A DNA stretch of 18,678 nucleotides from Candidatus Omnitrophota bacterium (GCA_016190205.1 JACPQZ010000064.1:1-18678), one strand, 5' to 3'. Positions 1 through 6,620 are shown, counted from the first letter of the stretch. A program made the numbers and translations. Notes: a model not told the origin generated them from the letters alone.

Positions 1-16
1 GTAATAGCTGTGCCGA

Positions 17-22
17 TATAAT
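17..22 (+). promoter_or_regulatory. -10 box of the XRE regulator gene
   Basis: A perfect TATAAT lies just upstream of the regulator gene. The expected start of transcription, about 7 nt further on, falls inside the palindrome at 24-41. A -35 element would lie at or beyond the window edge, so it cannot be judged. Confidence 0.6.
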
Positions 23-23
23 G

Positions 24-41
24 CTATCAATATATTGATAG
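24..41. promoter_or_regulatory. 18-bp perfect palindrome, probable operator
   Basis: CTATCAATATATTGATAG equals its own reverse complement over all 18 bases. It begins one base after the TATAAT box and covers the expected transcription start, directly before an XRE-type helix-turn-helix gene. Dimeric XRE proteins commonly bind such sites and repress their own promoter, so autoregulation is a fair inference. No second copy was seen in the window. Confidence 0.65.
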
Positions 42-66
42 TTTGTCAAGGGAAAAAAGAGCTAAC

Positions 67-258
67 ATGCTCTCCGCCAACATCAAGAAACTCCGCAAAA
101 AGCACCACCTTTCCCAGGAACAGCTCGCCAAGAAGGCGGGGGTTACCTACAGCACCCTCATCAAAATAGAGTCTGGCCTGAATAAGAACCCGACCCTCGA
201 CACACTTACAAAGCTCGCTCATGTTCTTAAGGTTAATTTGGACAGATTGGTCAGTTAG
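67..258 (+). CDS. Small XRE-family helix-turn-helix regulator
   Basis: This 63-residue protein is essentially one Cro/C1-type DNA-binding domain. The helix-turn-helix reads as LSQEQLAKKAGVTYSTLIKIE (in one-letter code, split here only by description), followed by the family's usual N-P-T-L-x-T-L-x-K-L-A stretch and a C-terminal helix. There is no second domain, so it resembles stand-alone regulators, antitoxin-like repressors or R-M controller proteins. ATG 67 was chosen because the family usually begins close to the NIKKLR helix; TTG 43 would add eight charged residues and start nearly at the mRNA end. It sits 31 bp before the epimerase gene in the same direction. Its own expression is probably controlled through the palindrome upstream. 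No toxin or methyltransferase partner is visible; the upstream side is cut by the window edge. Confidence 0.8.
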   Translation: MLSANIKKLRKKHHLSQEQLAKKAGVTYSTLIKIESGLNKNPTLDTLTKLAHVLKVNLDRLVS

Positions 259-289
259 GCGCAGTGGATAAGTCGGAGCGTTGGGGTGG

Positions 290-1294
290 ATGGCAAAAGT
301 CCTAGTTACAGGGGGCGCAGGGTTTGTGGGGTCGGCGCTGGTGCGGGCCCTGCTCAATCGGGGGGAAGACGTTCATGTCTTAGCCCGAAAAAGCAGCCAT
401 CTGGTCAATCTCACAGGCCTCAAGGTGCAGGTGCATTATGGCGACGTGTATTATCCCGAAAGCCTGCGCAACGCCATGAAAGGGGCGGAGGTGGTCTACC
501 ATACCGCCTCCGTCTACCGATTCTTCCCCTGGTGGAAACGCACGGTTCCGCCCATTTACAAGATCAACATCCAGGGCACCCAAAACGTCATTCAAACCGC
601 CCAGGAAGCGGGGGTGAAGAAGCTGATTTACACAAGCTCCATCATCACCATGGGGATCCGAAAAGACGGGGGTCTTTCCAACGAAAACACCCTTTTGAGG
701 AAGGCACAATTGGCCAGTCATTATGCCCGCTCCAAATATGACGCCGAATCGCTGGTGCTCCACGAAGCCGGGCGTGGTCTTCTGGCGGTGGTGGTCAATC
801 CAGGGATGGTGATCGGCCCAGGGGATCACAAACCGACACCTTCGGGCGAAATGATCGTTAAATTCTTGAATCGCACCTACCCCGGCTACTTTCACACGGT
901 GTTCTGCCTGGCCGACGTGGATGACGTAGCCGCGGGTCATATTGCGGCCGCCGAGAAAGGCGTTGTTGGGTCGCGATACATCCTGTGCAATCAAGAGCAT
1001 CGTTCGATGAAAGCGCTTTTTAAGATTCTAGAAAAGATTTCGGGTGTCCGGGCACCTTGGATCAAATTTCCATACCCTCTGCTTTTAGCCTTTGTCTATG
1101 CCGACGAATGGAGCGTGCGTTTGATCAAGCATCGGCCGCTGATGCCCAGCGAGGGGGTCAACTTTTGCCGCTCCTTCCTTCGCTGTGACAACACCAAAGC
1201 CGTGCAGGAGCTGGGTTACAAAACAACACCCATAGAGGAAACGCTTGAAAAAGCCGTCCGCTGGTTTCGAGATCATGGCTATGTCCACAGCTAA
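290..1294 (+). CDS. HpnA-like NAD-dependent epimerase/reductase (extended SDR)
   Basis: This 334-residue extended short-chain dehydrogenase has a Rossmann fold with the nucleotide-binding motif TGGAGFVG at residues 7-14, a Ser in TSS near 115-117 and the catalytic pair Y145-x3-K149. The stretch NPGMVIGPGDHKPTPSGE strongly recalls HpnA, the hopanoid-associated sugar epimerase family, and more loosely dihydroflavonol-reductase-like and 3-beta-hydroxysteroid dehydrogenases. Its substrate is therefore a sugar, a prenol or a sterol-like alcohol; the sequence does not decide. ATG 290 is preferred over TTG 281 because the family begins directly with the first beta strand (MAKVLVTGG). The 3' end overlaps the next gene by 20 bp, so translational coupling with the two downstream redox genes is likely. 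No squalene-hopene cyclase or other hpn gene is visible here. Confidence 0.8.
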   Translation: MAKVLVTGGAGFVGSALVRALLNRGEDVHVLARKSSHLVNLTGLKVQVHYGDVYYPESLRNAMKGAEVVYHTASVYRFFPWWKRTVPPIYKINIQGTQNVIQTAQEAGVKKLIYTSSIITMGIRKDGGLSNENTLLRKAQLASHYARSKYDAESLVLHEAGRGLLAVVVNPGMVIGPGDHKPTPSGEMIVKFLNRTYPGYFHTVFCLADVDDVAAGHIAAAEKGVVGSRYILCNQEHRSMKALFKILEKISGVRAPWIKFPYPLLLAFVYADEWSVRLIKHRPLMPSEGVNFCRSFLRCDNTKAVQELGYKTTPIEETLEKAVRWFRDHGYVHS

Positions 1295-1742
1295 ACCCGA
1301 CCACACGCTTCAGATATTAACTCTCTCTGAATACCGGATACTCAAGGCGGCCGCCGATCTTATGGTGCCGGAGGCGGTTGACTCACCTGAGACCGATCTC
1401 GCCTTCAAGATCGATACCGTACTAGCCCAAGTCCGCCCCCAGCTTCAGAGCCAGTTCAAGCAATTGTTGTGGCTGGTGGAGTGGGGCGGCCCTTTTTTAA
1501 GCTTTCGATTCCAACGCTTCACGCGTATGCCACCCCAGGGACAAGCCCGCTATCTCATAGCCTGGGAGCGCAGCCGGCTGCCCTTGAAACGGATGGGCTT
1601 TCAAGCCCTCAAGCGCAGTGTGATGGCGGCCTACTACGGCTCAGAACCGAGCTGGCAGGGGATTGGTTATAAGGGACCGTGGCTTCACCGGGGATTTCCG
1701 CATGAGTTTGAAGGCAAAGGCATCCAGACCCCCTCTGCGTGA
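1275..1742 (+). CDS. Gluconate 2-dehydrogenase subunit 3-like protein
   Basis: This 155-residue protein starts with a loose tail followed by LTLSEYRILKAAADLMVPEA, the opening of the gluconate 2-dehydrogenase subunit 3 family, and ends with the equally typical YYGSEPSWQGIGYKGPW. Members are small helical partners of a GMC-type flavoprotein dehydrogenase, often secreted together with it. Here no twin-arginine signal is visible, so the complex is probably cytoplasmic. The next gene encodes the expected GMC flavoprotein and overlaps it by 41 bp, which supports the pairing. ATG 1275 lies inside the end of the epimerase gene; ATG 1281 is an equally possible start. The catalytic chemistry would reside in the partner, with this subunit aiding assembly or electron transfer; that role is inferred from the family. 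Confidence 0.75.
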   Translation: MAMSTAKPDHTLQILTLSEYRILKAAADLMVPEAVDSPETDLAFKIDTVLAQVRPQLQSQFKQLLWLVEWGGPFLSFRFQRFTRMPPQGQARYLIAWERSRLPLKRMGFQALKRSVMAAYYGSEPSWQGIGYKGPWLHRGFPHEFEGKGIQTPSA

Positions 1743-3246
1743 TCTTGAAACCGACGTGTGCGTCGTCGGCTCAGGGGCCGGGGGCGCCGTCATGGCCAAA
1801 GAGCTGGCCGAAGGGGGCTTGCGGGTCGTCGTGCTTGAGAAAGGGGGGCGCTTCACCAAGCGTGACTTCACTCAAAAAGAAGAGGAGATGTTCCCCCGGC
1901 TGTATGAAGATGCCGGGTTGCGGGCCACTCAAGACCAGTCGGTTATCATCCTGCATGCGCAAGGGGTGGGGGGCACGACACTCGTCAACGATAACATCTG
2001 TTTCCGAACCCCGGACTTTGTACTGGAGCATTGGAAAGCGCGGGGGATTGAGCACATCGCACCCCCTCAAATGGTTCCCTACTTTGAAAAGGTGGAAAAG
2101 ACGATCGGCGTCTGCGAAATTCAAGCCGAAGAAGTCAGCCGCAACGACCAGCTTTTTTACCGCGGCGCCGCAAAGCTTGGCCTCCAGCCCAAACGTTTTT
2201 CTCACAACCGAAAAGACTGCATCGGCTGCGGCTTCTGCTACTGCGGCTGTGCCTACGACCGCAAGCAGAATATGGCGCTGACCTATCTGCCTCAGGCCGA
2301 AGTCGCCGGCGCCATGATCTTGGACCACACAGAGGCCGAAGAAATTGGCCGGAACACCAACCGGGTAACGCACATCACAGCTTCTCGAAAGGACCCTCGG
2401 ACGGGCTGTATAAAAGAGAAACTCCGCATTCGCCAAAAATGTCTCATTATCGCAGGGGGAGGAATTAGCACGCCCATCCTACTGCTTAAAAACGGGTTCG
2501 GTCGGTTAAATCCCAACGTGGGCAGGCATTTGAGCTTGCACCCAATTCTGGCCAGCTTGGGTGTGATGGCCGAAGAAGTGCGTTTCTACGAAGGAATCCC
2601 TCAGTGCGTGTATACTGATCGCATCGTTGCTTCAGAGATGGCCGGCTTCGTCCTGGAGGGGATCGGTGCCCATCCGGTGCTAACTTCCCTCGTCTTGAAT
2701 ACCTTCGGGGAAGGGCACCGCGAACGGATGCGGGACTTCAACCGGCTTACGGTCCATTACGTGATGGTGATGGACCGGCCCCAAGGCCGTATTCGGGTAG
2801 GACCCAAAGGACAGATTTCGATCACCTACCGGTTTCATCCGAGGGACCAACAAAGCTTGCGGGAAGGCATGAAGCTTTCAGCGCAGGTGTACTTTGCGGC
2901 CGGGGCTCGTAAGGTGTATCTCAATCACGTGGACGCACCCGTTCTTGAGGATAAGAGCCAAATCGAAGCCATCGACCGTCTCCGGATGGAGCCCAACCGG
3001 ATACTCCTTTACTCAGCTCATCAGATCGCAAGCTGTCGCATGGGGACTGACCCCAAACACTCTGTCACGGACTCCTTCGGCAAATTTCACGGCATGGAAA
3101 ATCTCTTTATTTCGGATGCCAGCCTCTTTCCCACTTCTTTGGGCTACAACCCCCAGGTCACCATCATGGCGCTTGCTACCCGGAATGCCGAGTATATTTT
3201 GAATTCGTCGGTCGTCTCCAAGACGGTTGGCTTTGGCGTCACGTGA
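1702..3246 (+). CDS. GMC-family FAD-dependent oxidoreductase
   Basis: This 514-residue flavoprotein has the FAD dinucleotide motif GSGAGG at residues 23-28 and the adjoining VVVLEKGG strand. Its middle carries a cysteine cluster C173-x2-C176-x2-C179-x-C181-x-C183, seen in the branch of GMC enzymes that includes long-chain alcohol oxidases; it may bind a metal or an Fe-S centre, which is not proven by sequence. The C-terminal GMC domain has the likely active-site pair H440 and N483 (GYNPQVT). It would oxidise an alcohol to an aldehyde or ketone. Start ATG 1702 follows a GGGGA stretch and keeps the N-terminus short; TTG 1663 would add 13 residues. It overlaps the subunit-3-like gene and lies downstream of the HpnA-like dehydrogenase, which suggests successive steps on the same hydroxylated substrate. 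Confidence 0.85.
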   Translation: MSLKAKASRPPLRDLETDVCVVGSGAGGAVMAKELAEGGLRVVVLEKGGRFTKRDFTQKEEEMFPRLYEDAGLRATQDQSVIILHAQGVGGTTLVNDNICFRTPDFVLEHWKARGIEHIAPPQMVPYFEKVEKTIGVCEIQAEEVSRNDQLFYRGAAKLGLQPKRFSHNRKDCIGCGFCYCGCAYDRKQNMALTYLPQAEVAGAMILDHTEAEEIGRNTNRVTHITASRKDPRTGCIKEKLRIRQKCLIIAGGGISTPILLLKNGFGRLNPNVGRHLSLHPILASLGVMAEEVRFYEGIPQCVYTDRIVASEMAGFVLEGIGAHPVLTSLVLNTFGEGHRERMRDFNRLTVHYVMVMDRPQGRIRVGPKGQISITYRFHPRDQQSLREGMKLSAQVYFAAGARKVYLNHVDAPVLEDKSQIEAIDRLRMEPNRILLYSAHQIASCRMGTDPKHSVTDSFGKFHGMENLFISDASLFPTSLGYNPQVTIMALATRNAEYILNSSVVSKTVGFGVT

Positions 3247-3340
3247 AGCATAGTCGCAGTCGTTCTACCAGAGCGCATGACCCAGGTATAATGGTCGTTG
3301 GGGGAGTAGAAGACGCGCAAGAAGGGGAAGGGCAAAATGC

Positions 3341-3600
3341 TCATCTCGGCGTCCTCCCAGTGTTAATGTATTTACAGGCATTCCAAGCAGTTTTGGTATC
3401 TACATTTAGGGCTGTGGCGATTTGAGCATAGGTCATCCCCAACAGACGTAATTCTCTTACATTTTGGGCTAATTTTTGGTATAAAGGTGTGTACTCTACA
3501 GGTAATATCTTGATCTGGGCCTGAATCTCGCCCAGGGTTCGAATTGGTCGTGACCGGGTCCAGACTTCATATTTAGAACGGTGCCGTGTTGAGGGAATCG
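3341..3600 (-). pseudogene. C-terminal remnant of a recombinase/resolvase-type HTH protein
   Basis: On the minus strand an open frame of roughly 80 codons ends at the TGA complementary to 3341-3343. It encodes ILPVEYTPLYQKLAQ followed by LRLLGMTYAQIATALNV, then TKTAWNACKYI. The second part is a clear helix-turn-helix of the kind that closes many serine-recombinase-like proteins, where it follows a PLYxKIAxKA segment. No start codon, catalytic domain or intact N-terminus is present; the frame fades into repeat sequence near 3600-3640. It is best read as a decayed mobile-element gene. The 5' limit is approximate. The base composition is AT-richer than in the neighbouring genes, which fits an imported fragment. 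Confidence 0.55.
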
Positions 3601-3640
3601 AAAGGAGCGAGGGCCCGCAACACAGCGAACTGCGACTTGT

Positions 3641-3835
3641 TCGTCGCTCGTTGATCGGTCTTCGGTGATCGCAGGATCGTTAATCGTTGATCGGTTATCG
3701 GTCATCGCAAGCGCTGTTAGCTGTCTTCTATCGGTAAACGCTGAATGACCAAGGTTTTTCTTTTCTTGCGATAACCGATCACCGAAAACCGATAAACGAA
3801 CTGGCGATAACCGATCACCGAACACCGATAACCGA
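3641..3835. repeat. Inverted repeat with arms built of 7-bp tandem units
   Basis: The left arm (3641-3711) has TCG at 3641, 3648, 3655, 3662, 3669, then 3677, 3684, 3691, 3698 and 3705: strict 7-bp steps with one 8-bp step after the fifth unit. The right arm (3765-3835) has CGA at 3769, 3776, 3783, 3790, 3797, then 3805, 3812, 3819, 3826 and 3833, with the same single 8-bp step. The reverse complement of the left arm aligns without gaps to the right arm at about 53 of 71 positions. The unit is close to CGATAAC. The arms are separated by 53 bp, so the element could form a long imperfect hairpin. No protein-coding sense was found. Confidence 0.85.
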
Positions 3836-3885
3836 CAAGGTGAATCGACGAAGTTGCGAGCCCAAACCGCCGATTCCCTCCACCT

Positions 3886-3916
3886 CCACCAATTTTGCCT
3901 TCGGCAAAATTGGTGG
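3886..3916. repeat. 14-bp stem hairpin around TTC
   Basis: CCACCAATTTTGCC and GGCAAAATTGGTGG form a perfect 14-bp inverted repeat around a 3-nt TTC centre. No T-run follows, so it does not look like a simple intrinsic terminator. The core belongs to the 31-bp direct repeat at 3892-3922 and 3994-4024. Confidence 0.8.
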
Positions 3917-4024
3917 AGCAATTGAGAATCGAAAATCGAGATTTGACATGGAGGATTCTCGATTGCGGTCAAATTTCGAATCTCGATTTTCAGATTTTGC
4001 CTTCGGCAAAATTGGTAGAGCAAT
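3892..4024. repeat. 31-bp palindromic repeat, two direct copies
   Basis: The copies at 3892-3922 and 3994-4024 match at 30 of 31 bases. Each begins ATTTTGCCTTCGGCAAAAT (a palindrome around TTC) and ends in a GAGCAAT tail. They are 102 bp apart and bracket the second heptad inverted repeat (3924-3991). They look like intergenic REP-type palindromes. Confidence 0.75.
3924..3991. repeat. Second inverted repeat with 7-bp periodic arms
   Basis: The arm at 3924-3947 and the reverse complement of 3968-3991 match at 20 of 24 positions. Within the arms TCG recurs at 7-bp steps (3929 and 3936; 3976 and 3983). The spacer is 20 bp. The unit (near GAAAATC) differs from that at 3641-3835, but the plan, heptad arms facing each other, is the same. 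Confidence 0.65.
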
Positions 4025-4145
4025 AGACAAAAAGCTCAATTGCGGTCTAATGCTCGATTGTTCTATTGTTCAAAGGAGCGGCGAGGAAGTGCCAGAAGCG
4101 TGAAGCGCATGGCGTCAGTCCACCACTAAAACGGATGTTAATGAG
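4025..4145. other. Gene-free stretch before the hairpin repeat
   Basis: It completes the non-coding interval that starts after the recombinase remnant. It holds CTCAATTGCGGTCTAAT (4035-4051), a 15-of-17 match to 3958-3974, and otherwise nothing recognised. Together with 3247-3340, which has an isolated TATAAT at 3287-3292 and no gene, it is treated as repeat-invaded spacer. Confidence 0.5.
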
Positions 4146-4192
4146 ATTGCTTCGCCCTCCTCCGCCCTTCGGGCTACGGAGGGACTCGCAAT
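4146..4192. repeat. Dispersed-type hairpin repeat before the amidase gene
   Basis: ATTGC at 4146-4150 pairs with GCAAT at 4188-4192, and CCCTCC at 4155-4160 with GGAGGG at 4178-4183, around a CCC-TTC-GGG tip, with mismatches in between. The outline, attgcttcg through ctcgcaatgac, resembles a widespread bacterial intergenic palindrome whose shadow translation reads like CHCEERSDEAIS; here the shadow frame reads VRHCESLRS. It ends about 12 bp before the ribosome binding site proposed for the amidase. Confidence 0.55.
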
Positions 4193-4218
4193 GACGGACA
4201 AAGAATAAGGGGCATACG

Positions 4219-5376
4219 ATCATCCGAACAAAAACGCTTGCCATTTTCCAACTTCTACTCCTCCTCCTTCTCGACGCCCCTTCGGCCGACGCCTACCGCA
4301 GCGCCATGGGCGAGCGGAGAGGGCCGTCGAAGACCCGCGAGTCAGCGGCCGCGCGCATGACCATCCGAGAGAGCGGTTCCGGCGTGCCGCAATGGGAAGG
4401 TTACACGAGGCAGTTTAACGGGACCCGCTATATGCCGCTTTTTTCCAAGTGCGAGCGGCACCAGGTGAGCTGGGACTGGGACGCCGCGAGCCGCCGGGTG
4501 GTTTTGGAGAAGGGCGAGGACAAGATGGTGCTTGCCCTGGGTCTTGAAGACGCGCTCGTGAATGGCGCGCTACATTCCTTTAAGCAACCTGTGGTTTTGG
4601 ACAATGGGGTGATCATGATCCCGGAGTCCATGGCTACGGACGCCTGGTGGAGTACCGCGCCGCCGCCCCCCGTCCACGTGCATCGCTTCGATTCCGTTGT
4701 GATCGATGCCGGCCATGGGGGGAAGGATCCCGGTGCGCAGGGCCCGGGGGGCATCCGGGAAAAGGACGTTGTTCTGGACATCGCCAAGCGGGTGCGGGAC
4801 ATTCTCTCTCGCTACGGGGTGCACGTCCTCATGAGCCGAAGTGACGACCGGTTCATTACCCTGGAGGGCCGGGCGCGCCTGGCCAATCAGAACGGCACCG
4901 ATTTCTTCGTGAGTATCCACGCAAATGCCTCGAAATCGAAGCGGGCCTCCGGGTTTGAGGTCTATTATCTCTCGGAGGCCATCGATGAGCATGCCCGGGC
5001 GACCGCGAGTTCAGAGAACAAGGTCTTTAACGTGAATGGGGACGAGCCCGATTTTCTTAAACAGGCGGATGCCACCCTGTGGGATTTGATCCACAGCGAA
5101 AACCGCCGCGAGAGCATGGAAATGTCTGGCATGATCGTAAACGCGATGCGCGCAGAGCTCCCTGTTCAAAACCGCGGGGTCAAGACCGCGAGGTTCTATG
5201 TCCTGCGGGGTGCGGAGACGCCTTCGGTCCTGGTCGAGGTAGGTTTTATCACGAATCCGAAAGAGGCCCAGCTTTTATCCACGCAGTTTTACCGCCAGCA
5301 GGTGGCCCAGGCCGTCTCGCAGGGAATCCTCGCATACAAGAGGCGTTTCGAAGAGACCAATGGCTTCACGGAGTAA
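4219..5376 (+). CDS. N-acetylmuramoyl-L-alanine amidase (Amidase_3), secreted
   Basis: The enzyme cuts the bond between muramic acid and the stem peptide during peptidoglycan remodelling outside the cytoplasmic membrane. Counting from ATG 4306, an AMIN/copper-amine-oxidase-N-like region spans about 40-110 and the catalytic domain 128-350, with zinc ligands H137 (AGHGG), E152 and H205 (SIHAN) and the catalytic E311 (VEVGF). ATG 4306 would leave a secreted enzyme without a signal peptide. The same frame is open back to 4195 and encodes RTKTLAIFQLLLLLLL then a SADA-Y cleavage site. No ATG, GTG or TTG exists in that stretch; ATC 4219 sits 6 nt after AAGGGG (4207-4212) and is my proposed, non-standard start. 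If that is wrong, the annotated start falls at 4306. It is followed by murI, which begins inside its last codons. Confidence 0.8.
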   Translation: MIRTKTLAIFQLLLLLLLDAPSADAYRSAMGERRGPSKTRESAAARMTIRESGSGVPQWEGYTRQFNGTRYMPLFSKCERHQVSWDWDAASRRVVLEKGEDKMVLALGLEDALVNGALHSFKQPVVLDNGVIMIPESMATDAWWSTAPPPPVHVHRFDSVVIDAGHGGKDPGAQGPGGIREKDVVLDIAKRVRDILSRYGVHVLMSRSDDRFITLEGRARLANQNGTDFFVSIHANASKSKRASGFEVYYLSEAIDEHARATASSENKVFNVNGDEPDFLKQADATLWDLIHSENRRESMEMSGMIVNAMRAELPVQNRGVKTARFYVLRGAETPSVLVEVGFITNPKEAQLLSTQFYRQQVAQAVSQGILAYKRRFEETNGFTE

Positions 5377-6256
5377 TGCACGCCGAAATCGCGGGCTTCG
5401 CCACCGGTCTCGGGTCTCGGGTCTCGGGTCTCGGGTCTCGGTCTCCGCTCGCCCAATCGGGGTATTCGATTCGGGGCTGGGGGGACTTACCGTCGTGCGG
5501 CAGCTCGCCCGCGTACTCCCCAAGGAAGACGTCATTTATTTGGGCGACTTGGCCCGGTTGCCCTATGGCCCCAAATCGGACCGAGAGATCATCCGCTACA
5601 GCGAACAGGCCGTCACCTTTCTCAAGCGGCAGGGCATCAAATTCCTGGTGATTGCCTGTAATTCGGTTTCTTCCATCGCCTACCCCGAGCTTAAAAAGCG
5701 CTTCACCCTGCCCATGGTGGGGGTGATCGCCCCCTGCGTGGAAGAGGCATTTCTCGCGACGCGCGCGGGCAGAGTAGGGGTCATCGGCACCCAGGCTACG
5801 ATTCGCAGCCGGGCGTACGCCAAGATCATGACGCGCCATGACAGCCGCATGCGCGTTTTCTCCAAGGCATGCCCTCTTTTTGTGTCACTGGTGGAGGAGG
5901 GCTGGTTGAATGGAACGGTCACGACGCGGGTCGCGCGCAAGTACCTTATGTCGTTAAAGCGGCGGGGGATCGACACCCTTATTTTGGGGTGCACCCATTA
6001 TCCACCCCTGGCGCCCACCATTCGGAGGGTTTTGGGGAGGGGAGTGCGGCTCATCATGTCCGGCGACGCGACCGCCGAAAGGGTCAAGCACATGCTCGCG
6101 GAACGGGGGCTATTGAGGATGGGGCGGCATACGGGTTCGATCCGTTGTTTTGTCACGGACGCGCCGGAAAGGTTCCGGGTGCTGGGCCAGAGGTTTCTGG
6201 GGCCCGTCATCAAGCGGCGCGTGAGATCCATCCGGGAGGTCCGGATCGATGTTTGA
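5360..6256 (+). CDS. murI: Glutamate racemase
   Basis: It converts L-glutamate to D-glutamate for peptidoglycan. The body starts at PIGVFDSGLGGLTV (residues 32-45), with the two catalytic cysteines at C100 (IACNS) and C211 (GCTHYP), the D37/S38 pair and the YLGD segment near 60-63. Usual racemases begin only a few residues before that glycine-rich start; here about 31 extra residues precede it, and residues 16-29 are translated from the tandem GGTCTCG array. ATG 5360 is the only standard start in frame and lies 17 bp inside the amidase gene, behind a weak GAAGAGA purine stretch. ATG 5376 overlaps the amidase stop (TAATG) but is in another frame. The 3' end overlaps queD by 8 bp (ATGTTTGA). 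Confidence 0.9.
   Translation: MASRSNARRNRGLRHRSRVSGLGSRVSVSARPIGVFDSGLGGLTVVRQLARVLPKEDVIYLGDLARLPYGPKSDREIIRYSEQAVTFLKRQGIKFLVIACNSVSSIAYPELKKRFTLPMVGVIAPCVEEAFLATRAGRVGVIGTQATIRSRAYAKIMTRHDSRMRVFSKACPLFVSLVEEGWLNGTVTTRVARKYLMSLKRRGIDTLILGCTHYPPLAPTIRRVLGRGVRLIMSGDATAERVKHMLAERGLLRMGRHTGSIRCFVTDAPERFRVLGQRFLGPVIKRRVRSIREVRIDV
5406..5446 (+). repeat. Tandem heptanucleotide array in murI
   Basis: Five identical GGTCTCG units run from 5406 to 5440, followed by a partial GTCTCC. The array is inside the translated 5' end of murI. The unit contains no stop codon in any frame and is not a multiple of three, so each gain or loss of one unit shifts the frame. Confidence 0.95.
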
Positions 6257-6620
6257 GATCAAGGTCACGGAACAGTTTTGTGCCTCCCACCAGTTGCGTG
6301 GCCACGACGGGCGCTGTGAAAACCTGCACGGGCATAACTGGCAGGTGGATGTCGCGGCCGAGAGCCGCGAGCTTGATAAGATAGGAGTGGTGGTGGATTT
6401 CGAGGAGGTCAAGCGCACCCTGCATGACATCTTGGAGGAATTCGACCACAGAAATTTGAACGACTGCCCGCCTTTTGATAATGGTAAGAATCCCACCGCA
6501 GAGCTTTTGGCGGAGCATATTTATGCGAGCCTTGAAAAGGCGTTCGGCGCCGGGAGATTTCGGTTTACGTCCGTCACGGTCTGGGAAACAAAGGATGCCT
6601 GCGCTACGTACCGGCCTTAG
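6249..6620 (+). CDS. queD: 6-carboxytetrahydropterin synthase QueD
   Basis: This 123-residue protein catalyses the second step towards preQ0, turning dihydroneopterin triphosphate into 6-carboxy-tetrahydropterin in the cytoplasm. The zinc ligands are H14 (CASH), H27 and H29 (the LHGHNW motif), the catalytic cysteine is C23 in CENLHGH, and D66-H67 (FDHRNLND) forms the second part of the site. NPTAEL and VTVWET complete the family signature. Length is normal for bacterial QueD. It overlaps the end of murI and its last 26 bp overlap queC, so the preQ0 genes are translationally linked to the cell-wall genes before them. The related eukaryotic-type PTPS is less likely given the queC-queE neighbours. 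Confidence 0.93.
   Translation: MFEIKVTEQFCASHQLRGHDGRCENLHGHNWQVDVAAESRELDKIGVVVDFEEVKRTLHDILEEFDHRNLNDCPPFDNGKNPTAELLAEHIYASLEKAFGAGRFRFTSVTVWETKDACATYRP

Noticed and set aside
3144-3344. 66-codon minus-strand frame overlapping the recombinase remnant's stop
   Set aside because: Its second half is antisense to the GMC 3' end, and no recognisable domain or ribosome binding site was seen.
3886-3916. Intrinsic terminator
   Set aside because: The stem is perfect but no T-run follows on either strand close to it, and the flanking genes do not need it there.
3641-4024. Possible CRISPR array
   Set aside because: The period is 7 bp with no 20-40 bp repeats separated by unique spacers, and no cas gene is near.
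3496-4103. Open frames on both strands across the repeat region
   Set aside because: Their translations are heptad and palindrome sequence (for example RLSVFGDRLS, CRRQN); periodic repeats keep frames open without coding.
5079-5651. 190-codon frame across the amidase-murI junction
   Set aside because: It is an alternate frame of two well-supported genes; only its ATG 5376 is of interest as a possible second murI start.
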